A DNA stretch of 34,935 bases, taken from the NCBI GenBank assembly GCA_030149475.1, contig JASBRL010000014.1, forward strand, positions 1 to 34,935, read 5' to 3'. The position numbers and the translations under genes were made by a program. Below are positions 1 to 6,758 of the stretch, piece by piece (position 1 is the stretch's first letter; each line of letters starts with the position of its first letter). A model generated the notes under the pieces. It had not been told where the DNA came from, searched no databases, and worked only from the letters and a program-made list of their open reading frames with translations. This stretch comes from Marinobacter sp. GTDB lineage: Bacteria; Pseudomonadota; Gammaproteobacteria; Pseudomonadales; Oleiphilaceae.

Positions 1-329
1 TCCTCACAGAGGGTGCGGAAGGTATTTTCACCGTCGGATGCTCTTTGCGTGGATTCCTGCCGTTTGTGAGCGCTGGGGTCGATCTTCTGTTGGAGTAATG
101 CTCTGGCATCATCCCGTGCCTTGCGCGCAGCGGCGAGGGAGACTTGTGGGTAACTGCCTAACGAAAGGGTCTTCTCGTTACCCGCAAAGCGGTACCGCAA
201 CCACCAGTACTTGGATTCGCCTTTAATGACCAGGGTGAGGCCGCCGCCGTCGGCCAGTTTCCGCATCTTCCCGGAATCTTTGGCATTTTTCACTTCATTG
301 GCGGAGAGTTTGTTGAGCTGGCGGGTCAT
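1..329 (-). CDS. Tyrosine recombinase (P4-type integrase), N-terminal part, runs off the window
   Basis: The minus strand reads from an ATG at 329 through 109 codons with no stop to base 1. The protein begins MTRQLNKLSANEVKNAK and continues with LADGGGLTLVIK, YWWLRYR, LSLGSYPQVSLAAAR and a KIDP motif. This is the N-terminal arm-binding domain (DUF4102 type) of P4-like integrases, which insert genomic islands or prophages at tRNA and tmRNA 3' ends by site-specific recombination. The catalytic Arg-His-Arg-Tyr domain would lie to the left, outside the window, so activity cannot be judged. The gene starts 176 bp beyond the tmRNA 3' end and is transcribed away from it, which marks the left side as the likely island interior. 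The family call is firm; intactness is unknown. Confidence 0.88.
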   Translation of the reverse strand, partial: MTRQLNKLSANEVKNAKDSGKMRKLADGGGLTLVIKGESKYWWLRYRFAGNEKTLSLGSYPQVSLAAARKARDDARALLQQKIDPSAHKRQESTQRASDGENTFRTLCE

Positions 330-341
330 GGGTATCCATTT

Positions 342-391
342 TGTGGGTAACGGAGCATGAAAAAGCGCTGTTACCCACAATGTTACCCACA
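342..391. repeat. Cluster of TGTGGGTAAC motifs upstream of the integrase gene
   Basis: TGTGGGTAAC is at 342-351, and its reverse complement GTTACCCACA is at 370-379 and 382-391. A fourth exact copy is inside the integrase gene at 145-154, and 177-186 differs by one base. The two direct copies are 12 bp apart and the inverted copy faces them. Such short iterated motifs between int and the attachment site are expected for arm-type integrase or excisionase binding sites. That function is inferred from position only. Confidence 0.6.
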
Positions 392-435
392 AGTGAGCGT
401 GGATGCCAATGGATCAATATGGATGTGGCAGGCAT

Positions 436-460
436 AAAAAAGCCCCGTTTCCGGGGCTTT
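436..460 (-). terminator. Intrinsic terminator of the tmRNA gene
   Basis: Read on the minus strand, a stem AGCCCCG/CGGGGCT (452-458 with 441-447) with a 4-nt loop is followed by a run of T (complement of the A run at 436-441). It lies about 45 nt past the mature tmRNA 3' end and fits termination of ssrA. Confidence 0.75.
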
Positions 461-504
461 AGGGCGTTTCAGTGGATCTCGCTGGACCTCCTGAAACTCT
501 TGGT

Positions 505-868
505 TGGTGGAGACGGCGGGAATTGAACCCGCGTCCGCCAGTACTCTGCCTCGAGATCTACATGCTTAGTGTCCTTCTATTGATTTAATCTCAAACGACC
601 CGAAGGCCAGGGTGTAAGAGACGAGTTCTTTAAATCTTAGTCGTTAGCCAGTGAACTCTGGATAACGAAGCAGCCTGTAAGCGATGACGTCCTGAAATGT
701 AGCTCTGGGTTACAGGCGCCCCAGTCAGGACGACTAGCAGCTTACGCTGCTAGTGCGTAGTTTTCGTCGTTTGCGACTATTAAATTGCAGCTTTGGATTT
801 ACGAGATTGGCTGCCATCTCGACATGCACCCAAGGGTTCGCCACCAGCGTCGAAGCCATGTCGTCCCC
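505..868 (-). ncRNA. ssrA: Transfer-messenger RNA (tmRNA)
   Basis: The minus strand starts GGGGACGACATGGCTTCGAC at 868 and ends with a T-arm and acceptor ...GTTCAATTCCCGCCGTCTC followed by the encoded CCA at 505-507, 364 nt in all. The 5' GGGGACGA and the 3' end form the alanine-like acceptor stem. The tag reading frame (complement of 742-774) encodes ANDENYALAA followed by TAA, the same tag as in Escherichia coli. tmRNA with SmpB rescues stalled ribosomes and marks the nascent chain for proteolysis. The molecule is one-piece, not circularly permuted. Its 3' end is probably an island attachment site, because an integrase gene begins just beyond it, and the RNA sequence has been left intact. 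Confidence 0.97.
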
Positions 869-876
869 TTGCTCAC

Positions 877-906
877 AGTATATGTGGCCGGGCTATCGAA
901 CTTCAA
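877..906 (-). promoter_or_regulatory. Sigma-70 promoter of ssrA
   Basis: On the minus strand a -35 box TTGAAG (complement of 901-906) and a -10 box TATACT (complement of 877-882) are 18 bp apart. The -10 ends 8 bp before the mature tmRNA 5' end at 868, so transcription would start at or just before the mature end. Confidence 0.7.
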
Positions 907-971
907 GGGATTCCCGGTTTAGCCGCCTTTAAAACCTGGCTTTGACCGTAACAAGGGGTGGGGGAATTGTA

Positions 972-2378
972 CTACAAGGCCTGTTGCCCAGCCTGGGCCA
1001 GGGCCAGTTGGTGCAGTTCAAGGAAGCTCTCGCGAAAGTAGCTCATGACAGCAGTGGGGTCTGCGTGAATATTCTTGTCCACGGTAATACCAAACTGAAC
1101 CTCGCCAGCATAACTGAATATACTCATGCCAATGCCGATATCGCCACTTTGGGGGACCCAGAACATGGGCTGGGCGAGCTTGGCTCCGGCCAGGTAAACT
1201 GGTTGCCGCGGGCCGGGCACATTGGTCAGTACGGCAGACGCTTTGGAGCTCAGCAATTTCAAGGCGCGTCGCTCGAGCATATCCGGGCCACGGCCGAAGA
1301 TATCAAGAAGGCTGTAGGTTACCTGGGCCTGATAGGAGCGTTTGAGGCGGTTCATGTTGTTCTGAACCTGCCGGAAGCGCATCAGTGGATCGCTGATCGC
1401 CACCGGTAAGGACACCAGTACAAGCCCGAACTGGTTGCCCAGGGTTTCGATCGGTTGCCGCAGTGGCCGCAGGTTAAAGGGCACGGCAACCCGGATTCCG
1501 CAGTCCGGTATGGTTTCTCCCCGCTCCATGAAATGGCGGGTGAGGGCGCCGGTCGCGGCGCTCATCAACACGTCATTGGTGGTTCCTCTGAGTATCCTGG
1601 CGCAGTCTTTGACGTCCACCACTGGTAACGGCTCTGCCCAGGCCACCTGTTTGCGCCCGCTGAGCGGACTTTTCAGGCCTGTTCGCGGCTCGAACGGGGC
1701 CAGTCCGAGTCTGGCCAGATCCAGAGCGATGGCCCCAGCGGTGCGGGCCAGTTTCGCCGGATAGCGAGGCTCTTTGAGAACAGACTGGATAAACAGTTGG
1801 CCCTGCTGAATGGCGGTGCGGGCGTTTCCGGCCAGTCGATGCAGCAACAGATTGGGGCTTCGCTGGTCCTCCCGAGGGCGTTGTTTGCCGGCGCGCAGGT
1901 CGTGAACGGTCGCGTTGGGTGTTGGATCGGTCAGCGACAACAGCACACGAACCAGGGAAATGCCATCTGCGATGCAGTGATGAATGCGTACCAGCAAGGC
2001 GCAGCCGCCATCGTAGCCATCGATATAATGCATCTGCCAGAGGGGGCGCTTGAGATCAAGCGGCGTACTGTTCATGTCGCTAACCAGAGTCTGCAGGTCG
2101 TTCTTGCTGCCTTTGCCGGGCAAAGCGAGCGCGTGCAGGTGGTTGTCGATATCAAACAGCGGGTCGTTCTGCCATTCCAGTCCATCGCCGCGATCAACCA
2201 CCCGTTGGTGGAATCGGTGGAAGCTCAGGAAGCGCTGCTCCAGTAATCGTTTGAGTCGTGGCAAGGAGATGCTGTCTTCGAAGATCAGAACCGCTGAGAT
2301 CATCATCGGATTCTCGACGCTTTCCATGCGGAACCAGGCCCGGTCAACCGCTGACATGGGCTCATGCTCACTGGTCAT
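972..2378 (-). CDS. Wax ester synthase / diacylglycerol acyltransferase (WS/DGAT family)
   Basis: This 468-aa protein has the catalytic motif HHCIADG (HHxxxDG) at about residues 133-139, a PLW motif near 112, an NDV segment in the second half and a conserved TNVPGP stretch near the C-terminus. Together these define the bacterial bifunctional WS/DGAT acyltransferases. They join acyl-CoA to long-chain alcohols or diacylglycerol to make storage wax esters or triacylglycerol at the membrane. The start at 2378 (MTSEHEPMSAVD) is preferred: it has AAAGGGG 5-6 bases upstream and matches the family N-terminus, while the open frame continues upstream to 2597 into smpB. Which of the wax or triacylglycerol reactions dominates cannot be read from sequence. 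The gene sits between smpB and ssrA and has no metabolic link to them. Confidence 0.9.
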   Translation of the reverse strand: MTSEHEPMSAVDRAWFRMESVENPMMISAVLIFEDSISLPRLKRLLEQRFLSFHRFHQRVVDRGDGLEWQNDPLFDIDNHLHALALPGKGSKNDLQTLVSDMNSTPLDLKRPLWQMHYIDGYDGGCALLVRIHHCIADGISLVRVLLSLTDPTPNATVHDLRAGKQRPREDQRSPNLLLHRLAGNARTAIQQGQLFIQSVLKEPRYPAKLARTAGAIALDLARLGLAPFEPRTGLKSPLSGRKQVAWAEPLPVVDVKDCARILRGTTNDVLMSAATGALTRHFMERGETIPDCGIRVAVPFNLRPLRQPIETLGNQFGLVLVSLPVAISDPLMRFRQVQNNMNRLKRSYQAQVTYSLLDIFGRGPDMLERRALKLLSSKASAVLTNVPGPRQPVYLAGAKLAQPMFWVPQSGDIGIGMSIFSYAGEVQFGITVDKNIHADPTAVMSYFRESFLELHQLALAQAGQQAL

Positions 2379-2437
2379 TCGATCCCCTTTTGACGCACCC
2401 GGTGTGTCCATACCGAAGTCGGTTGTTTGGTGGTTGG

Positions 2438-2464
2438 TGTCCGGACCGGACAAGGACCAGTATA
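2438..2464 (-). promoter_or_regulatory. Possible promoter and palindromic operator of the WS/DGAT gene
   Basis: On the minus strand a TATACT box (complement of 2459-2464) is followed at the expected transcription start by the palindrome TGTCCGGTCCGGACA (complement of 2438-2452, 7-bp arms around one base). No good -35 box is seen 16-18 bp upstream of the TATACT. The palindrome resembles the operator of a dimeric repressor and lies about 60 bp before the start codon. Confidence 0.4.
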
Positions 2465-2517
2465 GGGAGGTTGATGGATGGCTAAAAGAGGCGACAAAGG
2501 CGACGGCACACTTGTCG

Positions 2518-3000
2518 TCAGGAGACGTTGGCTTCGCGGATGATGCGCTGTTTCTGACGGTTCCAGTCGCGCTCTTTCTCGGTCGCGCGCTTGTCAAACT
2601 GCTTCTTGCCTTTCACCAGGGCAATCTCGCACTTTACCTTGTTCTTTTTCCAGTACAGGGCGAGAGGCACGCAGGTGTGCCCGGTCTGGCCTACCTGGCC
2701 GATCAGTTTGGCGATCTCTCTGGCGTGAAGCAGAAGCTTGCGGGTGCGAGTCGGGTCCGCTATGACATGAGTGGACGCCGTATTCAGCGGCATGATGTGC
2801 GCGCCAAGCAGAAAAGCTTCACCGTCTTTGAGAAGCACATAGGCGTCGGTTAGCTGACCCTTGCCGGCACGCAGCGACTTGACCTCCCAGCCAAGGAGCG
2901 CAAGGCCTGCCTCAAAGCGTTCCTCAATATGGTATTCGTGCTTTGCCTTTTTATTCAGCGCAATGGTGCTGGAGGGCGTACCCGGTTTTTTCTTGCTCAT
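2518..3000 (-). CDS. smpB: SsrA-binding protein SmpB
   Basis: This 160-aa protein is the obligate tmRNA partner in trans-translation. It binds the tRNA-like domain and brings tmRNA to the empty A site of stalled ribosomes. Visible family features are [29 protein letters not shown], the beta-barrel core [10 protein letters not shown], and the basic C-terminal tail [24 protein letters not shown], which folds into the mRNA channel. Its length equals that of the E. coli protein. The start at 3000 (MSKKKPG) is chosen over an open upstream extension to 3114 because it has AGGA 4 bases before it and fits the family. ssrA lies on the same strand about 1.6 kb downstream, separated by the acyltransferase gene. 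Confidence 0.97.
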   Translation of the reverse strand: MSKKKPGTPSSTIALNKKAKHEYHIEERFEAGLALLGWEVKSLRAGKGQLTDAYVLLKDGEAFLLGAHIMPLNTASTHVIADPTRTRKLLLHAREIAKLIGQVGQTGHTCVPLALYWKKNKVKCEIALVKGKKQFDKRATEKERDWNRQKQRIIREANVS

Positions 3001-3070
3001 GGAATCCTGTTCTGGTGATGGGCGCAGATGAAAAACGGCAGTCAGTGTTCGGCGCGCCGGCAAAAGCCGC

Positions 3071-3099
3071 ATTGTAGCGCAGGAGGCGCTGGCTGGCCA
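3071..3099 (-). promoter_or_regulatory. Possible sigma-70 promoter of smpB
   Basis: On the minus strand TGGCCA (3094-3099) and TACAAT (complement of 3071-3076) are separated by 17 bp, about 70 bp upstream of the smpB start codon. Four of six -35 positions match the consensus. Confidence 0.45.
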
Positions 3100-3120
3100 T
3101 GTAACACGATGCATCCGGGA

Positions 3121-3150
3121 TTAACCCGGTCCGGTGGTTTGGGCTACAAT
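3121..3150 (+). promoter_or_regulatory. Possible sigma-70 promoter of the symporter gene
   Basis: TTAACC (3121-3126) and TACAAT (3145-3150) are 18 bp apart and 28 bp upstream of the ATG at 3179. The -35 box is a weak match. Confidence 0.4.
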
Positions 3151-3178
3151 AACGGCCTCACCCTGGTCAGGAAGTTGG

Positions 3179-4834
3179 ATGCCTACTCCCTACGAAACGG
3201 CGATCGGGTCGTGGACCGGCCGCTCAACGTTTTTCTGGGCAGCCACCGGCGCGACGGTTGGTCTCAGCAACCTCTGGAAGTTCCCGTATCTGGCTGGTGC
3301 CAACGGCGGCGGCCTGTTTGTGCTGCTGTATCTGGGGTGTCTGCTGCTGGTGACTCTGCCTCTGATGCTCGCCGAAACAGCCCTGGGACGAACCACCCGT
3401 AATGGCGTCGTGTTGGCGATGGACGGTGTGGCCCGTCACATCGGGCGGACTGTACACTGGACCTGGGTTGGACGCTTCAGCGTCCTGGCTGGTTTTCTGG
3501 TGTTGTCGTTTACCGCCGTGATCGGCGCGATCTGCCTGGCTTACGTTTTCTACAGCGCACTGGGGCTGTTCAGTGGCGCCTCAGAGCAGGATGTGGCCCT
3601 TACCCTGTCGAATCTGGTGGAGAATCCCAATGGCCAGCGCAGTTTCATGGTCTGGCATGTCAGCTTTCTGAGCCTGGTGGCGGTGGTGTCGATTCAGGGA
3701 GTCGTCGATGGTCTTGAGCGTGCGTTCCGGCTGGTTATGCCGATCCTGCTGATTCTGTTGCTAACGCTGTTTTTATACAGCTATCGGTTTGGTGACCTGG
3801 ACGGTGCGGCGGACTTCATGTTGCGGTTTCACCCGCAGGACCTGAGCTGGCACAGTCTGCAACTGGCCCTGGTCCACGCGTTCTATACCCTGGGTCTGGG
3901 GATGGGTGTCTGGGTCATCTTTGGTGCCTACATGCCCTCTTTTACTCCGCTCAAACGTTCCGTGTTTGCAGTGGCGCTGATGGACACCCTGATTGCTATT
4001 GTCGCAGGTCTGACTATTTATGGGCTGGTCTTCAGTCGGATCTCCGGCGCGCCGAGTCAGGGGTTTGGCCTGGTGTTTCTGGATCTGCCTGCAAGCCTGT
4101 CAACCGCGCCCGGTGGTCAGTTTGTCACGACCGCGATGTTTGTCGCGATTTTACTGGTGGCCTGGACGACAGCACTGGCGCTGCTGGAGCCCGTCGTTGG
4201 CTGGTTTCAGGAGTGGGTAGGTGGCCCCCGTGGCTGGTCGGCGGCGATGATGGTCGTGGCCGCATGGGTCGTCGGGTTGGGCTCCCTGTTTTCGTTCAAC
4301 AGTTGGTCGGACTGGACCCTCGCCGGGGGCACACTGTTTCGCTGGATTGAGATTCTGACCGGGGGGCTGCTGATTCCGCTGGTCAGTATCGCGCTCGCCG
4401 TCTTCGTTGGCTGGGTGTTGCGGGAGCGGCGGTCTTTGATAATGATCGGTCCTGCCCCCCAGTGGGTCGCGGGCCTCTGGTTCCGGGTCATCAAGCTGGT
4501 CTCGCCCCCGGTCATTCTGTTTATTGGCGGTCATTACGCGATGATTTCGGTGGGCGCACTCTGTGATAATGATCAACTGGCAGAATGGTGTCGCGGAACC
4601 TTCAACGGACCGATCGAGCATCCGGCGCTGCCCACTCCCCATGCCAGTGATTCTGGTCGGGAGTGGGGCGGGGCGGGCCCGCCGGGGTCGCCCGAAAGGG
4701 TGCGTCTGGCAAAGCCGGCTCCGAGCAGCCCGCGGCCGACGGCAGCGGGCTCGGGGGTCAATAAACCGGCGGAGTCGGAAAAAACCGATGCAGTACCGCC
4801 AGATGATGATATGGACGGCGGTAATTTACTTTAA
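3179..4834 (+). CDS. Sodium-dependent transporter, neurotransmitter:sodium symporter (SNF) family
   Basis: This 551-aa membrane protein carries the family signature near its N-terminus (GATVGLSNLWKFPYLAGANGGG, about residues 24-45), where the unwound first transmembrane helix holds sodium and substrate in LeuT-fold proteins. About ten or eleven hydrophobic segments follow. Bacterial members move amino acids or small amines with sodium; the substrate here cannot be told. The start at 3179 has AGGAAG about 5 bases upstream. The last 75 or so residues form a hydrophilic tail rich in Pro, Gly, Ser, Lys and Asp, ending DDDMDGGNLL, which most bacterial members lack. The gene is divergent from smpB and precedes ratA on the same strand. 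Confidence 0.9.
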   Translation: MPTPYETAIGSWTGRSTFFWAATGATVGLSNLWKFPYLAGANGGGLFVLLYLGCLLLVTLPLMLAETALGRTTRNGVVLAMDGVARHIGRTVHWTWVGRFSVLAGFLVLSFTAVIGAICLAYVFYSALGLFSGASEQDVALTLSNLVENPNGQRSFMVWHVSFLSLVAVVSIQGVVDGLERAFRLVMPILLILLLTLFLYSYRFGDLDGAADFMLRFHPQDLSWHSLQLALVHAFYTLGLGMGVWVIFGAYMPSFTPLKRSVFAVALMDTLIAIVAGLTIYGLVFSRISGAPSQGFGLVFLDLPASLSTAPGGQFVTTAMFVAILLVAWTTALALLEPVVGWFQEWVGGPRGWSAAMMVVAAWVVGLGSLFSFNSWSDWTLAGGTLFRWIEILTGGLLIPLVSIALAVFVGWVLRERRSLIMIGPAPQWVAGLWFRVIKLVSPPVILFIGGHYAMISVGALCDNDQLAEWCRGTFNGPIEHPALPTPHASDSGREWGGAGPPGSPERVRLAKPAPSSPRPTAAGSGVNKPAESEKTDAVPPDDDMDGGNLL

Positions 4835-4906
4835 GATAGCGTTTAGCAGCCCGTCGGACTTAAGGCTGCCAGTTTGCCATTTACAGGCTGAGGAAATCCC
4901 GTTTCG

Positions 4907-5359
4907 ATGCCCCATCAGATTGATAAAAGTGCTCTGGTTATGCACTCCGCCGAACGGATGTTTGCGCTGGTGAATGATATTGCCCGGTATCCGGAGTTTC
5001 TGCCCTGGTGTTCGGCAGCGGAAGTTCATCAGGAAGCGGCGGACGAAGTAACGGCGTCGCTCGAAATTGCCCGGGGCGGCATTCGCCATCGTCTGACCAC
5101 ACTGAACCAGCTAGACGTGCCGGGTACCATTCACATGTCTCTGGTGGATGGCCCGTTTCAGAACCTGCGTGGTCGCTGGAGCTTTCAGGGCCTGAATGAC
5201 AACGCCTGCAAAGTCGTGTTGTCGCTGGAGTTCGAATTTTCCGGCTCGCTGTCGCGCATGACGTTCGGTCCGGTTTTCAAGCAGGCAGCCAATACCATGG
5301 TGGACGCGTTTTGCCGCCGTGCAGATGAAGTGTACCGACCACAGGGAGTGATGACGTGA
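4907..5359 (+). CDS. ratA: RatA / COQ10-like START-domain protein
   Basis: This 150-aa single-domain protein has the polyketide cyclase/START fold signature: the N-terminal VMHSAERMFALVNDIARYPEFLPWC and a C-terminal helix FGPVFKQAANTMVDAFCRRADEVY. The family includes E. coli RatA, reported to block association of ribosomal subunits, and mitochondrial Coq10, which binds ubiquinone. Sequence alone does not separate these roles. The first ATG at 4907 matches the family start; a GAGGAA lies rather far upstream. It overlaps rnfH by 4 bases, the usual ratA-ratB pairing, and sits back to back with smpB as in many gammaproteobacteria. Confidence 0.92.
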   Translation: MPHQIDKSALVMHSAERMFALVNDIARYPEFLPWCSAAEVHQEAADEVTASLEIARGGIRHRLTTLNQLDVPGTIHMSLVDGPFQNLRGRWSFQGLNDNACKVVLSLEFEFSGSLSRMTFGPVFKQAANTMVDAFCRRADEVYRPQGVMT

Positions 5360-5685
5360 AGGTGGAAGTGGCCTATGCAAGGCCGGACAAACAGAAAATC
5401 ATCGGCTTGACGGTGCCGGAGGGTACCACCGCGCTGGAGGCGGTGAGGCTGTCCGGAATTGTCGATGTATTTCCTGAGATCGATCCGGATACCGATGCTA
5501 TGGGTGTGTTTGGCAAGGTCGTCAAGGTGCCGGCAAAGCACGTTCTCAGTGCAGGGGACCGCGTCGAGTTGTACCGGCCCCTGTTGATTGATCCCAAACA
5601 GGCGCGGCTGAACCGGGCCAGGAAATCCGGCGCCTGGAAAGACCGTCCGGCAGGCAGTTGTCATTCTGGTGCTCCGTCCGGTTGA
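5356..5685 (+). CDS. rnfH: RnfH/RatB family protein (UPF0125)
   Basis: This 109-aa protein has a ubiquitin-like (ThiS/MoaD-type) beta-grasp fold: MKVEVAYARPDKQKIIGLTV, then GVFGKVVKV and the family block GDRVELYRPLLIDPKQARLNRA. Its biochemical role is not settled. It starts with GTG at 5356, inside the last codons of ratA (GTGA overlap), which suggests translational coupling. The C-terminal 15 or so residues after RKSGAWKD are poorly conserved. The gene is convergent with bamE; the 75-bp gap shows no clear terminator. Confidence 0.9.
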   Translation: MKVEVAYARPDKQKIIGLTVPEGTTALEAVRLSGIVDVFPEIDPDTDAMGVFGKVVKVPAKHVLSAGDRVELYRPLLIDPKQARLNRARKSGAWKDRPAGSCHSGAPSG

Positions 5686-5760
5686 GTCGTTAATCTGCTG
5701 TGCGCTTCCGGTGCCTCAGGGCGCATCAGGTTGACGGGTTAACCGGACCAAACATCATGT

Positions 5761-6087
5761 CTAGTAAGCTGGCGTTTTCTCTAGCAGATTCGCTTCGTAA
5801 TGAGAGTACTGGTCCTGATCGTAATAGACGATGACGCGCTGTTCCTTGATGTCCCCGCCTCGACGCTGAAATGTATAGATGTAGTACTCTCGTGACGCAT
5901 CAATCGGGTTGCGCATGATGGGTGTTCCCAATACCGAGTGGACCTGGTCGCGTGTCATGCCCTCACTGAGTTTCGCCAGGTCTTCCTGCGATAGAATATT
6001 GCCCTGCTGGACGTTGATTTTGTAAACGCCCGGAAATGCGCAGCCGGTCAAGAATATGGTAAGCAGAAGTGCCGCAAGTTTTTGCAT
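5761..6087 (-). CDS. bamE: Outer membrane assembly lipoprotein BamE (SmpA/OmlA)
   Basis: This 108-aa precursor has a lipoprotein signal peptide ending LTGC, with the lipidated cysteine at residue 16. The conserved BamE core follows: VYKINVQQGNILSQEDLAKLSEGMTRDQVHSVLGTPIM and YYIYTFQRRGG. BamE is an accessory subunit of the BAM complex that inserts beta-barrel proteins into the outer membrane. Length and layout match the family. The gene is divergent from fur across a 118-bp gap, the same bamE/fur arrangement seen in Pseudomonas. Confidence 0.96.
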   Translation of the reverse strand: MQKLAALLLTIFLTGCAFPGVYKINVQQGNILSQEDLAKLSEGMTRDQVHSVLGTPIMRNPIDASREYYIYTFQRRGGDIKEQRVIVYYDQDQYSHYEANLLEKTPAY

Positions 6088-6137
6088 CAGTAGGGGAAAT
6101 CCTTTATCTTGAAATCGTCTGCCGGAGCAGGTTTGGC

Positions 6138-6167
6138 TTGGACTGACCGTTTAATCGGTCCTATCGT
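6138..6167 (+). promoter_or_regulatory. Possible sigma-70 promoter of fur
   Basis: TTGGAC (6138-6143) and TATCGT (6162-6167) are 18 bp apart. The spacer contains an inverted repeat GACCG/CGGTC (6145-6149 and 6156-6160). A start near 6174 would leave almost no leader for an ATG at 6179 but about 30 nt for the ATG at 6206, which supports the latter start. No match to a Fur box is visible. Confidence 0.4.
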
Positions 6168-6205
6168 ACCGGAAGCCAATGGTACACCAAAGAGCGAACT
6201 GCAAC

Positions 6206-6616
6206 ATGTCATCTGAAAATAACGAATTGCGCAAAGTTGGCCTCAAGGTCACCCTGCCACGGGTCAAGATATTCAACATCCTGGAGAACTCGGAAGAGCA
6301 CCACCTCAGCGCGGAAGACGTTTATAAAAAGCTGTTGGAGCATGGTGATGATGTCGGCCTGGCGACCGTTTATCGGGTATTGACCCAGTTCGAGGCGGCT
6401 GGCCTGGTGCTGCGTCACAATTTCGAGGGCGGCCATGCAGTGTTCGAGATGGCCGGCGATGATCATCATGACCACATGGTCTGCACCCAGACCGGCGAAG
6501 TGGTGGAGTTTTTCGATTCAGTCATCGAGGAGCGGCAGAAGAAAATCGCCGCGGAGCACGGCTACGATATCGTTGACCACAGCCTCATTCTGTACGTCAA
6601 ACCCAGCAACGCTTAA
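6206..6616 (+). CDS. fur: Ferric uptake regulator Fur
   Basis: This 136-aa metal-dependent repressor binds Fe(II) and then Fur boxes to shut off iron uptake genes. The winged-helix DNA-binding domain (about residues 1-80) includes LKVTLPRVKI and GLATVYRVLTQFEAAGLV. The dimerization and metal domain carries HHDHMVC. The second cysteine of the CxxC structural zinc site is absent (CTQT), and the protein ends at ILYVKPSNA without the His/Cys-rich tail of E. coli Fur, as in Pseudomonas Fur. The start at 6206 (MSSENNELRKVGLKV) fits the family better than the in-frame ATG at 6179. It is divergent from bamE. Confidence 0.96.
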   Translation: MSSENNELRKVGLKVTLPRVKIFNILENSEEHHLSAEDVYKKLLEHGDDVGLATVYRVLTQFEAAGLVLRHNFEGGHAVFEMAGDDHHDHMVCTQTGEVVEFFDSVIEERQKKIAAEHGYDIVDHSLILYVKPSNA

Positions 6617-6659
6617 GTTCACTGCCACCGCTGTCCCATCTCTTCAGATCCTCTTGTAT

Positions 6660-6689
6660 AAAAAAAGGGCAGATCGTTGTGATCTGCCC
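6660..6689 (-). terminator. Intrinsic terminator of recN
   Basis: A perfect 9-bp stem GGGCAGATC/GATCTGCCC (6667-6675 with 6681-6689, 5-nt loop) is followed on the minus strand by seven T (complement of 6660-6666). It lies 70 bp past the recN stop. The plus-strand flank has no T run, so it serves recN rather than fur. Confidence 0.85.
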
Positions 6690-6758
6690 GTAAAACTCTC
6701 AGGGTCGAGAGGGGAATCGGGGTCATTACTCGTCAAGTCTGCAACGACTTGCCTACTA

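Noticed and set aside
942..2246. Plus-strand open frames opposite the acyltransferase gene
   Set aside because: The minus-strand frame has the full set of WS/DGAT motifs; the plus-strand frames are short and have no family features.
6088..6205. Fur box for autoregulation in the bamE/fur gap
   Set aside because: No segment resembles the 19-bp GATAATGATAATCATTATC consensus; only a short GACCG/CGGTC repeat is present.
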